NCBI RefSeq assembly: GCF_002043095.1
Contig: NZ_MVOC01000004.1
Span: 1-64,000 of the forward strand
Direction of reading: 5' to 3'
DNA: 64,000 bases
DNA from: Mycobacterium sp. AT1
GTDB lineage: Bacteria; Actinomycetota; Actinomycetes; Mycobacteriales; Mycobacteriaceae
Below, piece after piece: positions 9,063 through 17,828 of this stretch (position 1 is its first letter; every line of letters starts with the position of its first letter). Below the pieces are notes generated by a model. The model ran no database searches. It was not told the origin of the DNA and saw nothing but the letters and a program-made list of their open reading frames with translations. The translations under genes were made by a program, and so were the position numbers.

Positions 9063-9272
9063 GTGCGGCGTTACAAGAGGGGTGACCAGGTGACGGCCCG
9101 CAGTGACATCGGCGGCATCAACGTGCCGGACGTGCCCGCCGGCGCGGTCGGCACCGTCGTCGAGACGACGTTGACGGGCAGGCCCAAAAAGATTCACTTC
9201 GCGCTCGAGACACCGTGGGGACCGAAGCGGTTCGACGTCGGCGTTCACCGGCGGCACGTCGAACTGGACTAA
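9063..9272 (+). CDS. Small conserved protein, SH3-like, function unknown
   Basis: A 69-residue protein beginning at GTG 9063, chosen because GGGAGGGAGGAA lies directly upstream; an ATG at 9030 is in frame but overlaps this strong site. The sequence has short beta-strand-like blocks (KRGDQVTARSDI, GAVGTVVET, KKIHFALETPWG) suggestive of a small SH3-like barrel. Its stop overlaps the stop of the convergent monooxygenase gene by four bases. No recognised function. Confidence 0.65.
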   Translation: MRRYKRGDQVTARSDIGGINVPDVPAGAVGTVVETTLTGRPKKIHFALETPWGPKRFDVGVHRRHVELD

Positions 9273-10612
9273 CCGCGTCGGAGGTTCCCGGTGACGACGC
9301 GCATGCTCATCGAGGGCGTCAGCAGTTTGGCGGGCGGGTCGACGAGGTTGACCATCCGCATGAACGCCTCGGCCAGCACGATGTCGTCGGCCGCGGCGGC
9401 TGCCAACTTGTCGGTGTACCAGTTGAACAGCCGTTGCGGGACGGTGCGCCAGCCGGTGGTGGGCGCCAGTGCAAAGTCGTTGAGCCGGTTGGCTTGCCAC
9501 AGCGGGGCGAGCTTCTTCGCCGCGGCGCGGAAGTAGCGAGGGCCCATGTCGTCGCGGTCGCCTTCGGCGAGGCAGCGACGGAGTGCCTTGGCCTGCAACG
9601 CTGCCGACGACATGCCCTGACCGTAGACGGGGTTGAGGCTGCACACGGCGTCGCCAATCACCAACAGCCCGTGCGGGAAGCGGCGCAGTTTGTCGTAGCG
9701 ACGCCACACGCTGGCAGGGTAGTGCTGCACCACCACGTCACCCACGGGTTCTGCGGCGCGCACCGCGTCGACGATGCGGCCTGGCAGGAATTCGGCGACC
9801 GAACGCAGCAAACCAGGAAGGTCGGAAGGCAGACGCCGACCGGCGACACCGATCAGGGTGAGCACCGTCGCGCCGTCTTCATAGGCCAACAGGCCTGCAC
9901 CAGTTGGTCTTTCGAGCGTCGGCGCGGCGACGACGACCGACTCGGCGAGGGCGCCGTCCGGTATGCGCAGCCACTGACTGGCGTAGGTCAGGTCGACCGC
10001 GTAGCGCAGTTCGGCCGGACCCTCGTAGCCGTGAGCTCGCAGGAAGGCCGGTGTGCGAGCCGAGCGGCCCGTCGCGTCGACGACCACGTCCGTGGCCAGC
10101 TCTCGCTGCTGTCCGTCTGCTCGATTCACCACCCGAACGGCGGTGACGCGGTCGGATCGGTCCAGGATCAGGTCGACGACGTCGTACCCTTCCGAGAAGG
10201 TGACGTTCGGCAGCGCCCGGACGCGCTCGCGGACCCGCGCCTCCAGGAGCGGTCGACTGACCGAATATGCAAGCAATTCCTGGGGTTTGGCGAATGGGCC
10301 GTTCTGAGTCAGGACGTGGCGGCCCACTCCGACATAGCCGAGGGAGGGATCGTCGATCACGTGGGCGCCGGCCGCGACAAGCTCGTCGAAGACGCCGGGA
10401 AAGAATTCCTCGATTGCCGTCGAGCCAGGCCGCAGCAGCTGATGAAGATGGCGGCCCTGCGGTACCCCACGCCGTTGCGTCACCGTCTCGGGCAGGACGT
10501 CGCGCTCCACGATCGTGACCGACTCGTAGAAGTCGGACAGCACCCGGGCGGCCAGCAAGCCGGCCATGCTCGCACCGCAGACCACTGCGCGGTCACGTGC
10601 GATCGCCATCAC
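9269..10612 (-). CDS. FAD-dependent monooxygenase/oxidoreductase
   Basis: 447 residues of the glutathione-reductase/PHBH fold. The dinucleotide-binding start is VVCGASMAGLLAARVL near residues 10-25; the second FAD motif is GDAVCSLNPVYGQGMS near 310-325. The middle region YAVDLTYASQWLRIP and the family's helical C-terminus resemble mycobacterial hydroxylases annotated as FAD-binding monooxygenases. The start overlaps the GGDEF gene upstream by four bases (ATGA), so the two are translationally coupled. Substrate unknown. Confidence 0.85.
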   Translation of the reverse strand: MMAIARDRAVVCGASMAGLLAARVLSDFYESVTIVERDVLPETVTQRRGVPQGRHLHQLLRPGSTAIEEFFPGVFDELVAAGAHVIDDPSLGYVGVGRHVLTQNGPFAKPQELLAYSVSRPLLEARVRERVRALPNVTFSEGYDVVDLILDRSDRVTAVRVVNRADGQQRELATDVVVDATGRSARTPAFLRAHGYEGPAELRYAVDLTYASQWLRIPDGALAESVVVAAPTLERPTGAGLLAYEDGATVLTLIGVAGRRLPSDLPGLLRSVAEFLPGRIVDAVRAAEPVGDVVVQHYPASVWRRYDKLRRFPHGLLVIGDAVCSLNPVYGQGMSSAALQAKALRRCLAEGDRDDMGPRYFRAAAKKLAPLWQANRLNDFALAPTTGWRTVPQRLFNWYTDKLAAAAADDIVLAEAFMRMVNLVDPPAKLLTPSMSMRVVTGNLRRG

Positions 10613-11583
10613 GCCCTCCTTGGTTCGGCTTCCCCGTCCAGGATGGGGGCGCCGGTGTCGTCGCGGTTGCGTTTGCGGCGATACAGGTCCTCGTCGGCGG
10701 AGGTGATCAGGTCGGTCAAGATCTCGTCGTCGTCGACGGCCCGGCCGACGGCGACTCCGGTGGTGACGCCGACCTCCTGGTGGCTTCCGAGTGCGTCGGC
10801 GAGCGCACGGGTCCGCTCGTCGTCGTAGCCACAGACGACGACCACGAATTCGTCCCCGCCCATGCGCCCGATCACCGCCGAGGCGGGTAGCTGCTCGGTC
10901 CAGCGTTGGGCGAGGTCGCCGAGTACCCGGTCGCCTTCAGCGTGCCCGTAGCGGTCGTTGATCGACTTGAAGTGGTCGACGTCGAGCACGATGACGGCGA
11001 TCGACTCTCCTCGTCGTCGAGCGCGGCCGATGAGCGCGCCGGCTGCGCGGTCAACGCCGGCACGGTTCCACACCGACGTCAGCGGGTCGCGCAGGGCGGC
11101 CTCGACCAGGGAAGCGTTCAGGATGCCGAAGACCTCCGGTGCGCCGATGATGCAGACCCCGTACAACACCATCCACAGCGAGGGGATGTCGGCCGGCGCG
11201 ATAAACAGGGCGGCCGCCGCGCCCGCCGCGACGAGCACGGCCAACGCGCGCGCGACCGAGGCACGGTGCCAGGTGCGGAGGAAGATGGCGGCGAACATCA
11301 GCGGTATCACCGCCCACACCTGGGCCATCGGCAGTTCGTGAACCGCCGTCGGCACCAAGGGAGCTACACACACGCATGTCGCCACCACCGCGTAGCGCCA
11401 CCCACGCAGCGGACTGGGCAGGGCGAGCGCCAGGCCCACCAGGCCGATCGCTGCCGCCGCCATCTCGCCCTTGCTCGACTGGTAGTCGAGCGCCGACACC
11501 GCCGCCATGCCGTACAGCGTGACGAGGATTCCCAGGTAGCCGATGAGCATCCGGCGGCGTAGCGCCTCCGACGAGTTCGGCAT
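10609..11583 (-). CDS. Membrane-bound GGDEF diguanylate cyclase
   Basis: A 324-residue protein: about five to six hydrophobic segments (residues 10-150), then a GGDEF domain with DVDHFKSINDRYGHAEGD and an intact RMGGDEF active site near 243-249. It should make cyclic di-GMP at the membrane. The inhibitory RxxD site that normally sits just upstream is PASA here, so product inhibition is probably lacking. No EAL domain. Coupled by ATGA to the downstream FAD monooxygenase, and followed upstream by a second GGDEF gene in the same orientation. Confidence 0.9.
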   Translation of the reverse strand: MPNSSEALRRRMLIGYLGILVTLYGMAAVSALDYQSSKGEMAAAAIGLVGLALALPSPLRGWRYAVVATCVCVAPLVPTAVHELPMAQVWAVIPLMFAAIFLRTWHRASVARALAVLVAAGAAAALFIAPADIPSLWMVLYGVCIIGAPEVFGILNASLVEAALRDPLTSVWNRAGVDRAAGALIGRARRRGESIAVIVLDVDHFKSINDRYGHAEGDRVLGDLAQRWTEQLPASAVIGRMGGDEFVVVVCGYDDERTRALADALGSHQEVGVTTGVAVGRAVDDDEILTDLITSADEDLYRRKRNRDDTGAPILDGEAEPRRA

Positions 11584-11646
11584 ACCTGGATTGTCCTCGA
11601 CGGACGGCGCGAGGGTGTCCGTTGGTCTCCGCGCGCTCGGATCGGG

Positions 11647-12636
11647 TCAGTCGCGGGCCGACTGAGAGTCGTCCCGTAGGGGCAGCCCCCGGCTCAGGTA
11701 CAGCGCGGCGTCGGCCTGCGCGTATAGCTCGACGACACTCGCGAGGGCCGTGGCATCGGTGGCCACGCCGACGCTGACCCCCGGGGTGTCGAGCCGGATG
11801 GTGCGCAGAAATTCCTCGACGACGCCGTGCGGTTCGCAGGCGATGCAGAAGGCGAATTCGTCACCACCCATGCGAGCCACGACCGCCCGCCGCGGCGCGG
11901 TACGACGCCAGCTGTCCGCGTACTCGGTGATGCGGCGATCCCCCGCCTGATGCCCGTAGGAATCGTTGAGTGCCTTGAGCCCGTCGATGTCGACGGCGAT
12001 GACCGTGACGGGGGCCGACTCCGCCCGGGCCCGCGCCAGCAGGTCGCCGGTGCCGATCTCCCAGCCCGCCCGGTTGAGCAGGCCGGTCAAGGGGTCGGTG
12101 CAGGCGGCGGTGAACATCGCGCGCATCAGCAATCCGAAGGACTCGGCCGCGCCCACGATGGCGATCACGATGATGAGGATGGTGATGACGCCGACGTGTG
12201 GCGCGGGAGCGATCACGACCGCGACGACGCAGGCCACCGTCAGCGGACCGATCAGAAGAAGTGCCTGCCGGGGCGGGTGGAAGGCCCGCAGGTACATCGC
12301 CAGGAACATCGGCGCGATCAAGCAGACGTATTCTGCGGCCAGGGTCATGTGAAAGGCCATCACGATGGGGGTGGCCGCTGCCGCAGCCAGGGTGGCCGGC
12401 ATCGGGCGGTCCGGCCTGACGGCGAGGTACGCCAGCGCCGAAACTCCGAGGGCGATGGCGACGATTCCGCCGATCGGGTTTCCGTAGGCGAGGTCGGTGC
12501 GCACCGGAAACAGCGTGAACGTCACTCCGTATGCGTACAGAAAGGTGGTTGCGCTCAAATAGATCCGCAGAAGTCGCACGTTCTGCTTTCCAAGCACTCG
12601 CCCGTCTACGGTGGCGAGCGAACTCGGACGGTACAT
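11647..12636 (-). CDS. Second membrane-bound GGDEF diguanylate cyclase
   Basis: A 329-residue protein with six or so hydrophobic segments, then a GGDEF domain (DIDGLKALNDSYGHQAGD; RMGGDEFAFCI). The active site looks intact; the RxxD position reads PRRA, so no I-site. I placed the start at ATG 12636 (MYRPSSLATV), because the longer frame runs through the desaturase gene. Its layout matches the neighbouring GGDEF gene and sequence is related, suggesting an old tandem duplication. Confidence 0.87.
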   Translation of the reverse strand: MYRPSSLATVDGRVLGKQNVRLLRIYLSATTFLYAYGVTFTLFPVRTDLAYGNPIGGIVAIALGVSALAYLAVRPDRPMPATLAAAAATPIVMAFHMTLAAEYVCLIAPMFLAMYLRAFHPPRQALLLIGPLTVACVVAVVIAPAPHVGVITILIIVIAIVGAAESFGLLMRAMFTAACTDPLTGLLNRAGWEIGTGDLLARARAESAPVTVIAVDIDGLKALNDSYGHQAGDRRITEYADSWRRTAPRRAVVARMGGDEFAFCIACEPHGVVEEFLRTIRLDTPGVSVGVATDATALASVVELYAQADAALYLSRGLPLRDDSQSARD

Positions 12637-12700
12637 GACCGTTAATTTGCCTGGGTCTGACGGGAGCGTCAACCGTGGGGCCGCGGACTCCCCCGTCGCG

Positions 12701-13789
12701 CTATCCGCGCCCGACGGTCGGAAACCCGTCGGGCACCGCCAGTTTGTGGATGGTCCGTTGGGTACGGAAGTACTGGCGCGGCAAGGATCCCGTGTTGTAT
12801 GGAAGGTCGTACTTCTTGCACAGTTCCTGGACTCGGATGCTGATCTGTGCGAGGCGGTTGCTTGGCAGGTCGGGAAACAGGTGGTGCTCGATTTGGTAGC
12901 ACAGGTGCCCGCCGGAGAATGCCAGCAGCGGACCTGCTTCGAAGTTTGCCGTCCCAAGCATCTGCCGGAGATACCACTCGCCCTTGGTCTCGCCGTCGAG
13001 CACCGCCGGGTCGAAAGTCTCGACGCCGTCGGGGATGTGTCCACAAATGATGTTCACGTAAACCCAGAAGTTCCGAAGCAGATTCGCGGTGACGTTGGCC
13101 GAAAGAGTTCGACGCCACCGTCGAAGGCTGAGGGCGGGCAGCAACACGTAGTCCTTGCCCAACTGGCGGGCGATCTTGGCGAAGAATCGCCTTTGCTCCG
13201 CGGACTTGGCGGCTGCCGTGTCGACGCGATCTCGCTCCGAGCGAATGCCGTGCAGCGCAATACCCCATTCGAAGGAGCCCGCCAGCAACAGGTTTCGCAA
13301 TGGTGTCAACAGGTACGGGCTACGCCACGGTTGATCTGGCGTCACTCGCAGAAGGCGGTAGCCGATGTCCTCGTCCATGCCAAGGACGTTGCTGAAGATG
13401 TGGTGCCGGTAGTTGTGCGAATACCGCCACTGAGCTGACACCCCCACCATGTCCCACTCCCAACTGGTGGAGTGGATCTCGGGGTCGTTCATCCAATCCC
13501 ATTGGCCGTGAGAGACATTGTGGCCAAGTTCCATGTTCTCGACGGACTTCGCGTAGGCCAGCGCCGCGGTCCCCAGCCACCACCCCGACCTCGACCGGCT
13601 GCCGACGATCAGCAGGCGCGCCGAGGCGTCGAGCACTCGTTGAAACTGGATCACGCGTCGGATGTAGGCCGCGTCCTTGGCTCCGAGCGACTCCTCGACG
13701 TCTTGGCGAATCCCGTCGAGTTCGTCGGCGATTGCCTCGACGTCCGCCGTGGTGAGGTGCATGTACGCGGAGACATCGGAGATCGCCAT
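12701..13789 (-). CDS. Membrane fatty-acid (acyl-CoA) desaturase, DesA3-like
   Basis: A 362-residue di-iron desaturase. All three histidine boxes are present: HNVSHG near 95, YSHNYRHHIF near 127 and QIEHHLFP near 306. The family introduces a double bond in long-chain acyl-CoA at the membrane, receiving electrons from a separate reductase; no reductase gene (Rv3230c type) is adjacent. Start MAISDVSAYMHLTTADVE is typical. The gene ends 64 bases before the second GGDEF start. Confidence 0.88.
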   Translation of the reverse strand: MAISDVSAYMHLTTADVEAIADELDGIRQDVEESLGAKDAAYIRRVIQFQRVLDASARLLIVGSRSRSGWWLGTAALAYAKSVENMELGHNVSHGQWDWMNDPEIHSTSWEWDMVGVSAQWRYSHNYRHHIFSNVLGMDEDIGYRLLRVTPDQPWRSPYLLTPLRNLLLAGSFEWGIALHGIRSERDRVDTAAAKSAEQRRFFAKIARQLGKDYVLLPALSLRRWRRTLSANVTANLLRNFWVYVNIICGHIPDGVETFDPAVLDGETKGEWYLRQMLGTANFEAGPLLAFSGGHLCYQIEHHLFPDLPSNRLAQISIRVQELCKKYDLPYNTGSLPRQYFRTQRTIHKLAVPDGFPTVGRG

Positions 13790-13864
13790 CTGGGTGTCCT
13801 TGAGGGTGCGGCGTTGGAGCGGCGCAAGCTAGGCCACCGGTGGGGTACTGGCTGCAGCCTACCT

Positions 13865-13878
13865 TGGGCCTTGGCCCA
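13865..13878. terminator. Possible terminator hairpin downstream of the MFS gene
   Basis: TGGGCC-TT-GGCCCA lies in the 130-base gap between the MFS transporter stop and the desaturase start. The loop is short and there is no clear U-tract, so this is weak. Confidence 0.25.
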
Positions 13879-13919
13879 GCCGATCGAAGGTTTGCCACGC
13901 CGAGCCCTGACGGCGGTGC

Positions 13920-15116
13920 TCAGCCCGAGGGTTCGCCGATCGGAGATCCGCTCGCCGGGAACGATCGTCGCGCCGCCATCGCCACGATGAGCCCCAGCGC
14001 AACGAACGCCGCGCTCACCAGGGGAAGGCCGCCCATGCCGATCACCGGGAGCAGGCCGGCACCAATGGCGGCACCCGCGCCGATGCCCAGATTCGCCGAC
14101 GCGTTCACCCAGGCACCGGCTAGCTCGGGTGAGGTGGCACCGGTCCGAACGGCACACGCCTGATAGATGGGTGGCACCCCGCCGAAGGCGCCGTTCCAGA
14201 CGAGCGCGGCGACCACCAACGGCAGCAGTGCCTCGTGCGCAACACCGGCGACGGCCACCGCAGCGATCACCACGGCCAGGACCACCAGGATGGTGCGCCG
14301 CGGGCTGCGGTCGAGTGTGCGAGCCGAGAACGTCAGCCCCACCAAACCGCTGGCGCCGCAGAGCAACAAGACGGGTCCGACCAGTGCTGGCGTCGCACCG
14401 GCCCCCAGCAGGGCGGCGCTGATGTAGGTGTACAGCGTGAACTGGCCGACGAAGGTCAGCGCGTTGGAGCCGACGACGGCCACCAGCTGCCGCCTGCTTC
14501 CCGCAGCCCGGGCCTCGAGGGCGGGACCGTCACGGGGCACGGCGGGCAGAAGCCAGGCGACGAAGGCCAATGTCGCGGCGGCCAGCACCGCCAACACGCC
14601 GAACGACACCCGCCACCCGAAGGCGTTCCCGAGCGACGTCGAAAGCGGCACGCCGAGAACGAAACCCACCGACACACCGGCGGTGGCGATGGCGAGGGCA
14701 CGGCCGACGTGGGCGCGTTCGACCAACCGCGGGGCATATCCGATGCACAAGGAGAAGAACAACGCGTGAGTCAGGCCGCCGATGGTGCGCCCCGCCGCGA
14801 CCGTGGCGAAGTTTGGTGCCGCGGCGACCACGGCGTTGCTGAGCACGTAGAGCAGCACGGTCGTCAGCAGCAGCGGCTTGCGGGGCAACCGAGCGGTGAC
14901 GAGCGTGAGGGGGACCGCAAGCGTCGCGACCATGACGGCGTACAGGCTGACCAGCAGGCCGGTCGTGGAGGTGTTGACGTCGAAGGTCGAACCGATGGCG
15001 GGCAGCAGCCCGATGGGCAGCATCTCGGTGGTCACGGCGAGGCACGACGCGACCGCCAGTGCGACGAGGCCGCCGATGTTGGACCGAACGCTCAATCCAG
15101 GGTCGACCGACGTCAT
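13920..15116 (-). CDS. MFS transporter (DHA1 exporter type)
   Basis: A 398-residue membrane protein with twelve predicted hydrophobic segments. The start VALAVASCLAVTTEMLPIGLLP and the loop LVTARLPRKPLL are typical of the AraJ/YdhP-like DHA1 group of drug or sugar exporters. The N-terminus carries the family's TE-lPiGlLp signature in TM1. It follows the ROK regulator gene on the same strand after 42 bases. Substrate unknown. Confidence 0.85.
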   Translation of the reverse strand: MTSVDPGLSVRSNIGGLVALAVASCLAVTTEMLPIGLLPAIGSTFDVNTSTTGLLVSLYAVMVATLAVPLTLVTARLPRKPLLLTTVLLYVLSNAVVAAAPNFATVAAGRTIGGLTHALFFSLCIGYAPRLVERAHVGRALAIATAGVSVGFVLGVPLSTSLGNAFGWRVSFGVLAVLAAATLAFVAWLLPAVPRDGPALEARAAGSRRQLVAVVGSNALTFVGQFTLYTYISAALLGAGATPALVGPVLLLCGASGLVGLTFSARTLDRSPRRTILVVLAVVIAAVAVAGVAHEALLPLVVAALVWNGAFGGVPPIYQACAVRTGATSPELAGAWVNASANLGIGAGAAIGAGLLPVIGMGGLPLVSAAFVALGLIVAMAARRSFPASGSPIGEPSG

Positions 15117-15158
15117 CGTTCCGATAATATGCTCGCCAGGCGAGGCTATTCAAGCGGC

Positions 15159-16358
15159 TTAAGCGCGTTGCCGTTCAGCCCACTCCGCGAGCGCCTCCGC
15201 GCTGGTGACGGTGTCCAGGGCCAGCGTGACGGCGCCGAGGAGTGGACCGTCGTCACCGTGCAGGCCGTCGAGCACCGGCGGCGGTGCCTCCTTGCGGAAG
15301 GCCATCAACCCGTCCCGGTAGGCGGCGTCGAACGCGGCTGGCGATGCCGCCCGCAACAGGGGAGCCACGCCACCGATCGTGACGACGTCGGGATCGTGCA
15401 GGTTCACCAGACCGCCGATCCCCCGACCCAGCGATGTCGCCACTTGCTCGAACGCGTTGCGGGACAATTCGTCTCGACAATCACGTGCTACGAGGCTCCG
15501 CACGTAGCCGACCGGATCGTCCGGCTGCGCGTCCCCTCGGTGCCGAGCCAGCGCGCGCCCGTCGACGGTGAGATCCCAACAGCCGACCGCACCGCAGGGA
15601 CAGACGAGGGCCGAGTCGGCGAAGGGGATGTGGCCGTACTCCCCTGCCGCGCCGTGCGCACCGCCGACCGGTTCCCCGTTGACCACCAGCGTGCCGCCAA
15701 GACCGTGCGCGACGATCAGGTGCAGGGCCGTGGCGGCGGAGTGCGCCGCGCCGGTGCGAGACTCGGCCAATCCGGCCAGGGTGGCGTCGTTGCCGATGAT
15801 GAGTCGAATGCCGGCATCGTCCGGAATTCTGGCGGCCAATCCCGACATGTCGACGTCGCGCCATCCGCGCGAGGGCACTTGACCCACGTGGGACCTGCTG
15901 ACCGGCCCTGGCGCGGCGACTGCAATTGCCCTGATCCGCTTCGGGTTTCGACGATATGCCTTACCGATCGCCTCGGTCAGCTGCGCGCGGACGCGGTCTT
16001 GGTCGCCACCGCTGCCCGTGGCCTCGTCGGCCACCACGGGGTTGCCGTCGATGCCTGCCAGGGCCAGTCTCCAGTCACCAGACCGCAGATCGACGGCGAG
16101 CACCAAGGGCCCTTCGTCGTGAGGACCCAACACCGTCGTCGGTCGACCTCGGCCCTGCACCGGCGCCGGCGATTCACCCAGCAGACCCACGTTGCGCATG
16201 CGGGCCATCAGCTCGGTGGCCCCACCGCTTCCAATGCCGAGCCGTTGGGCCGCCGCAGCGCGGGTGATGCCCGGCTCGGCTCGCACGACCGCGATCAGTT
16301 GAGCGGCTCCCAACCAGCGGAGGTAGGCCGCTTGACCGGCGTCGCGAGCCGTGACCAC
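15159..16358 (-). CDS. ROK-family transcriptional regulator
   Basis: A 399-residue protein with an N-terminal winged helix (ITRAAAAQRLGIGSGGATELMARM, about 31-55) and a ROK sugar-kinase-like domain. The ROK zinc signature is visible as CPCGAVGCWD near 254-263, and the glycine-rich ATP-site-like AHGLGGTLVVNG is present. Such proteins sense sugars or phosphosugars. It may regulate the MFS gene downstream; it is also divergent from the Ddn-like gene, whose promoter carries two palindromes. Confidence 0.88.
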   Translation of the reverse strand: MVTARDAGQAAYLRWLGAAQLIAVVRAEPGITRAAAAQRLGIGSGGATELMARMRNVGLLGESPAPVQGRGRPTTVLGPHDEGPLVLAVDLRSGDWRLALAGIDGNPVVADEATGSGGDQDRVRAQLTEAIGKAYRRNPKRIRAIAVAAPGPVSRSHVGQVPSRGWRDVDMSGLAARIPDDAGIRLIIGNDATLAGLAESRTGAAHSAATALHLIVAHGLGGTLVVNGEPVGGAHGAAGEYGHIPFADSALVCPCGAVGCWDLTVDGRALARHRGDAQPDDPVGYVRSLVARDCRDELSRNAFEQVATSLGRGIGGLVNLHDPDVVTIGGVAPLLRAASPAAFDAAYRDGLMAFRKEAPPPVLDGLHGDDGPLLGAVTLALDTVTSAEALAEWAERQRA

Positions 16359-16415
16359 CGATTCACCCTATCGTCGCCGCGCGCTGGGGTCGTGTCATCG
16401 CCCACCCCTCGACAA

Positions 16416-16455
16416 ACGGAGAATGTCTCCGTAATAATTACCGGAGACGGTCTCC
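16416..16455. promoter_or_regulatory. Paired palindromic operators upstream of the Ddn-family gene
   Basis: Two similar 13-base palindromes, GGAGAATGTCTCC at 16418-16430 (extended to ACGGAGA/TCTCCGT, 16416-16432) and GGAGACGGTCTCC at 16443-16455, stand 25 bases apart centre to centre, flanking an AT-rich stretch. They lie 26-63 bases before the Ddn-like start and 58 bases from the divergent ROK start. The arrangement suggests two bound repressor dimers, TetR-type or similar. Confidence 0.6.
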
Positions 16456-16480
16456 ATATATCACCGAAGGGACGCTGAGC

Positions 16481-16924
16481 ATGTCCGAAGACATCGGCAT
16501 TACTGCCGAGGAGCTGGCCGAGATGAATCGGCAAGTCATCGCGGACTTTCGCGCGACCGGGGGTCGGCCGGGCGGCCAGTTCGAAGGCATTCCGGTCGTG
16601 CTCGTGCACCACGTCGGCGCCAAGTCCGGCAAGGAGAGGATCGCTCCCCTGGTGCCCTTCCTCGACGAGGACCGGATCTACGTCATCGCGAGCAAGGGCG
16701 GTTCCGACACCAATCCGGACTGGTACCACAATTTGGTCGCCCACCCCGAGACGGTCGCGGAGTGGGGCACGGAGAAGTTCCCGGTGACCGCGCGCGTGCT
16801 GAAAGGCCAAGAGCGCGAAGACGTCTACGCAAAGCAGGTCGCGGTGCAGCCGCAATTCGGCGACTACCAGCGCCGCACGTCGCGCGTGATCCCCGTGATC
16901 GAGCTGGAGCGCAGCGCCGGCTGA
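16481..16924 (+). CDS. Nitroreductase-family deazaflavin-dependent (F420) oxidoreductase, Ddn-like
   Basis: A 147-residue DUF385/Ddn split-barrel protein. Family hallmarks are VLVHHVGAKSGKERIAPL, IASKGGSDTNPDWYHNLVAHP and the C-terminal FGDYQRRTSRVIPVIEL. Members use F420H2 to reduce quinones or other electrophiles; the substrate cannot be read from sequence. Start ATG 16481 after CCGAAGGGACG. Expression is likely controlled by the two palindromes just upstream. Confidence 0.9.
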   Translation: MSEDIGITAEELAEMNRQVIADFRATGGRPGGQFEGIPVVLVHHVGAKSGKERIAPLVPFLDEDRIYVIASKGGSDTNPDWYHNLVAHPETVAEWGTEKFPVTARVLKGQEREDVYAKQVAVQPQFGDYQRRTSRVIPVIELERSAG

Positions 16925-17002
16925 TTCGGCCATTCATGGGGCCGTAGCGCCTCAGGCGCGCGGAGGAATTGAGTAACAGCCGCCGATCCGGCGAAGCTGC
17001 AT

Positions 17003-17815
17003 TCAGTTGGCCGAAGGCGGGCGAGCAGCTGCAGGGTCGGAGGCCGGCAGCATGAGTACGGAGGACATGGCTCCGTCGATGGTCAGGGTCGTTCCAGAGA
17101 TGTAGGCCGCCTCCTGGGATACCAGGAACCCGATGGCGGCTGCGATCTCCTCCGGCTCTCCGAGCCGGTTCATGGGAGCATGCCGTTCCAGTCGCTCGCG
17201 TGCCGCCGCAGGGTCCGACGCCGTCGCCAAAGATGCCTGCAGCGCTTGGGTGGAAATGGCCCCCGGGGCCACGGCGACCGCCCGAATGCCCCGAGAACCG
17301 TAGGTGACTGCGATGTTTCGGACGAGTGCCTCGACGGACGCCTTGGTCATTTCGTAGATCCCCGAGCCCGACGCTGCATGTCGGGCATGAACGGACGACA
17401 CGGCGACGATGGTCCCAGCCGAACCCGCCGCCTCCCATGCGCGAAGGGCCTCGACGGCGCCCCACAGCATGCCGAGCTGGTTGACGTCGACGAGCTGGCG
17501 CACGTCGGCCTCAGATACGGAACAAAGCTCGTAATCTCTGGCCACGCCCGCGACGCCGACCCAGGCACCAAGCGGTGCCAGCTCAGCCGCAGCCGCGCAG
17601 GCCTGCTCGTGCACCACCCGCTCGGAGACGTCACCGTGCACCGCCACAGCGGCAAAGCCACCGGAATCAAGCTCGTCGACCAGCCCGTTCAACGCGCTCG
17701 CATTGGTGTCCACGCAGGCTAGTGCCCACCCTGCGTGCGCCAGCCGCTTGGCGGTGGCGAGGCCGATACCGGAAGCGGCGCCGGTGATCACCGCGCTATG
17801 GAGGCCTTCCTTCAT
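17003..17815 (-). CDS. Short-chain dehydrogenase/reductase (SDR)
   Basis: A 270-residue classical SDR with NAD(P)-binding TGAASGIG near 11-18 and catalytic serine plus YEMTK. The start is ATG 17815 after AGGGGGCAGAG. It lies 14 bases after the IclR regulator stop on the same strand, so the two are co-transcribed, and both face the SDR-RidA-enolase operon. It is probably part of the same catabolic regulon (inference). Substrate unknown. Confidence 0.87.
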   Translation of the reverse strand: MKEGLHSAVITGAASGIGLATAKRLAHAGWALACVDTNASALNGLVDELDSGGFAAVAVHGDVSERVVHEQACAAAAELAPLGAWVGVAGVARDYELCSVSEADVRQLVDVNQLGMLWGAVEALRAWEAAGSAGTIVAVSSVHARHAASGSGIYEMTKASVEALVRNIAVTYGSRGIRAVAVAPGAISTQALQASLATASDPAAARERLERHAPMNRLGEPEEIAAAIGFLVSQEAAYISGTTLTIDGAMSSVLMLPASDPAAARPPSAN

Positions 17816-17828
17816 GGTTCTCTGCCCC

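Noticed and set aside
14235..16478. Very long plus-strand frame of about 747 codons
   Set aside because: It covers the MFS and ROK genes on the other strand; the translation is low-complexity His/Arg/Gly/Gln-rich, typical of an antisense shadow.
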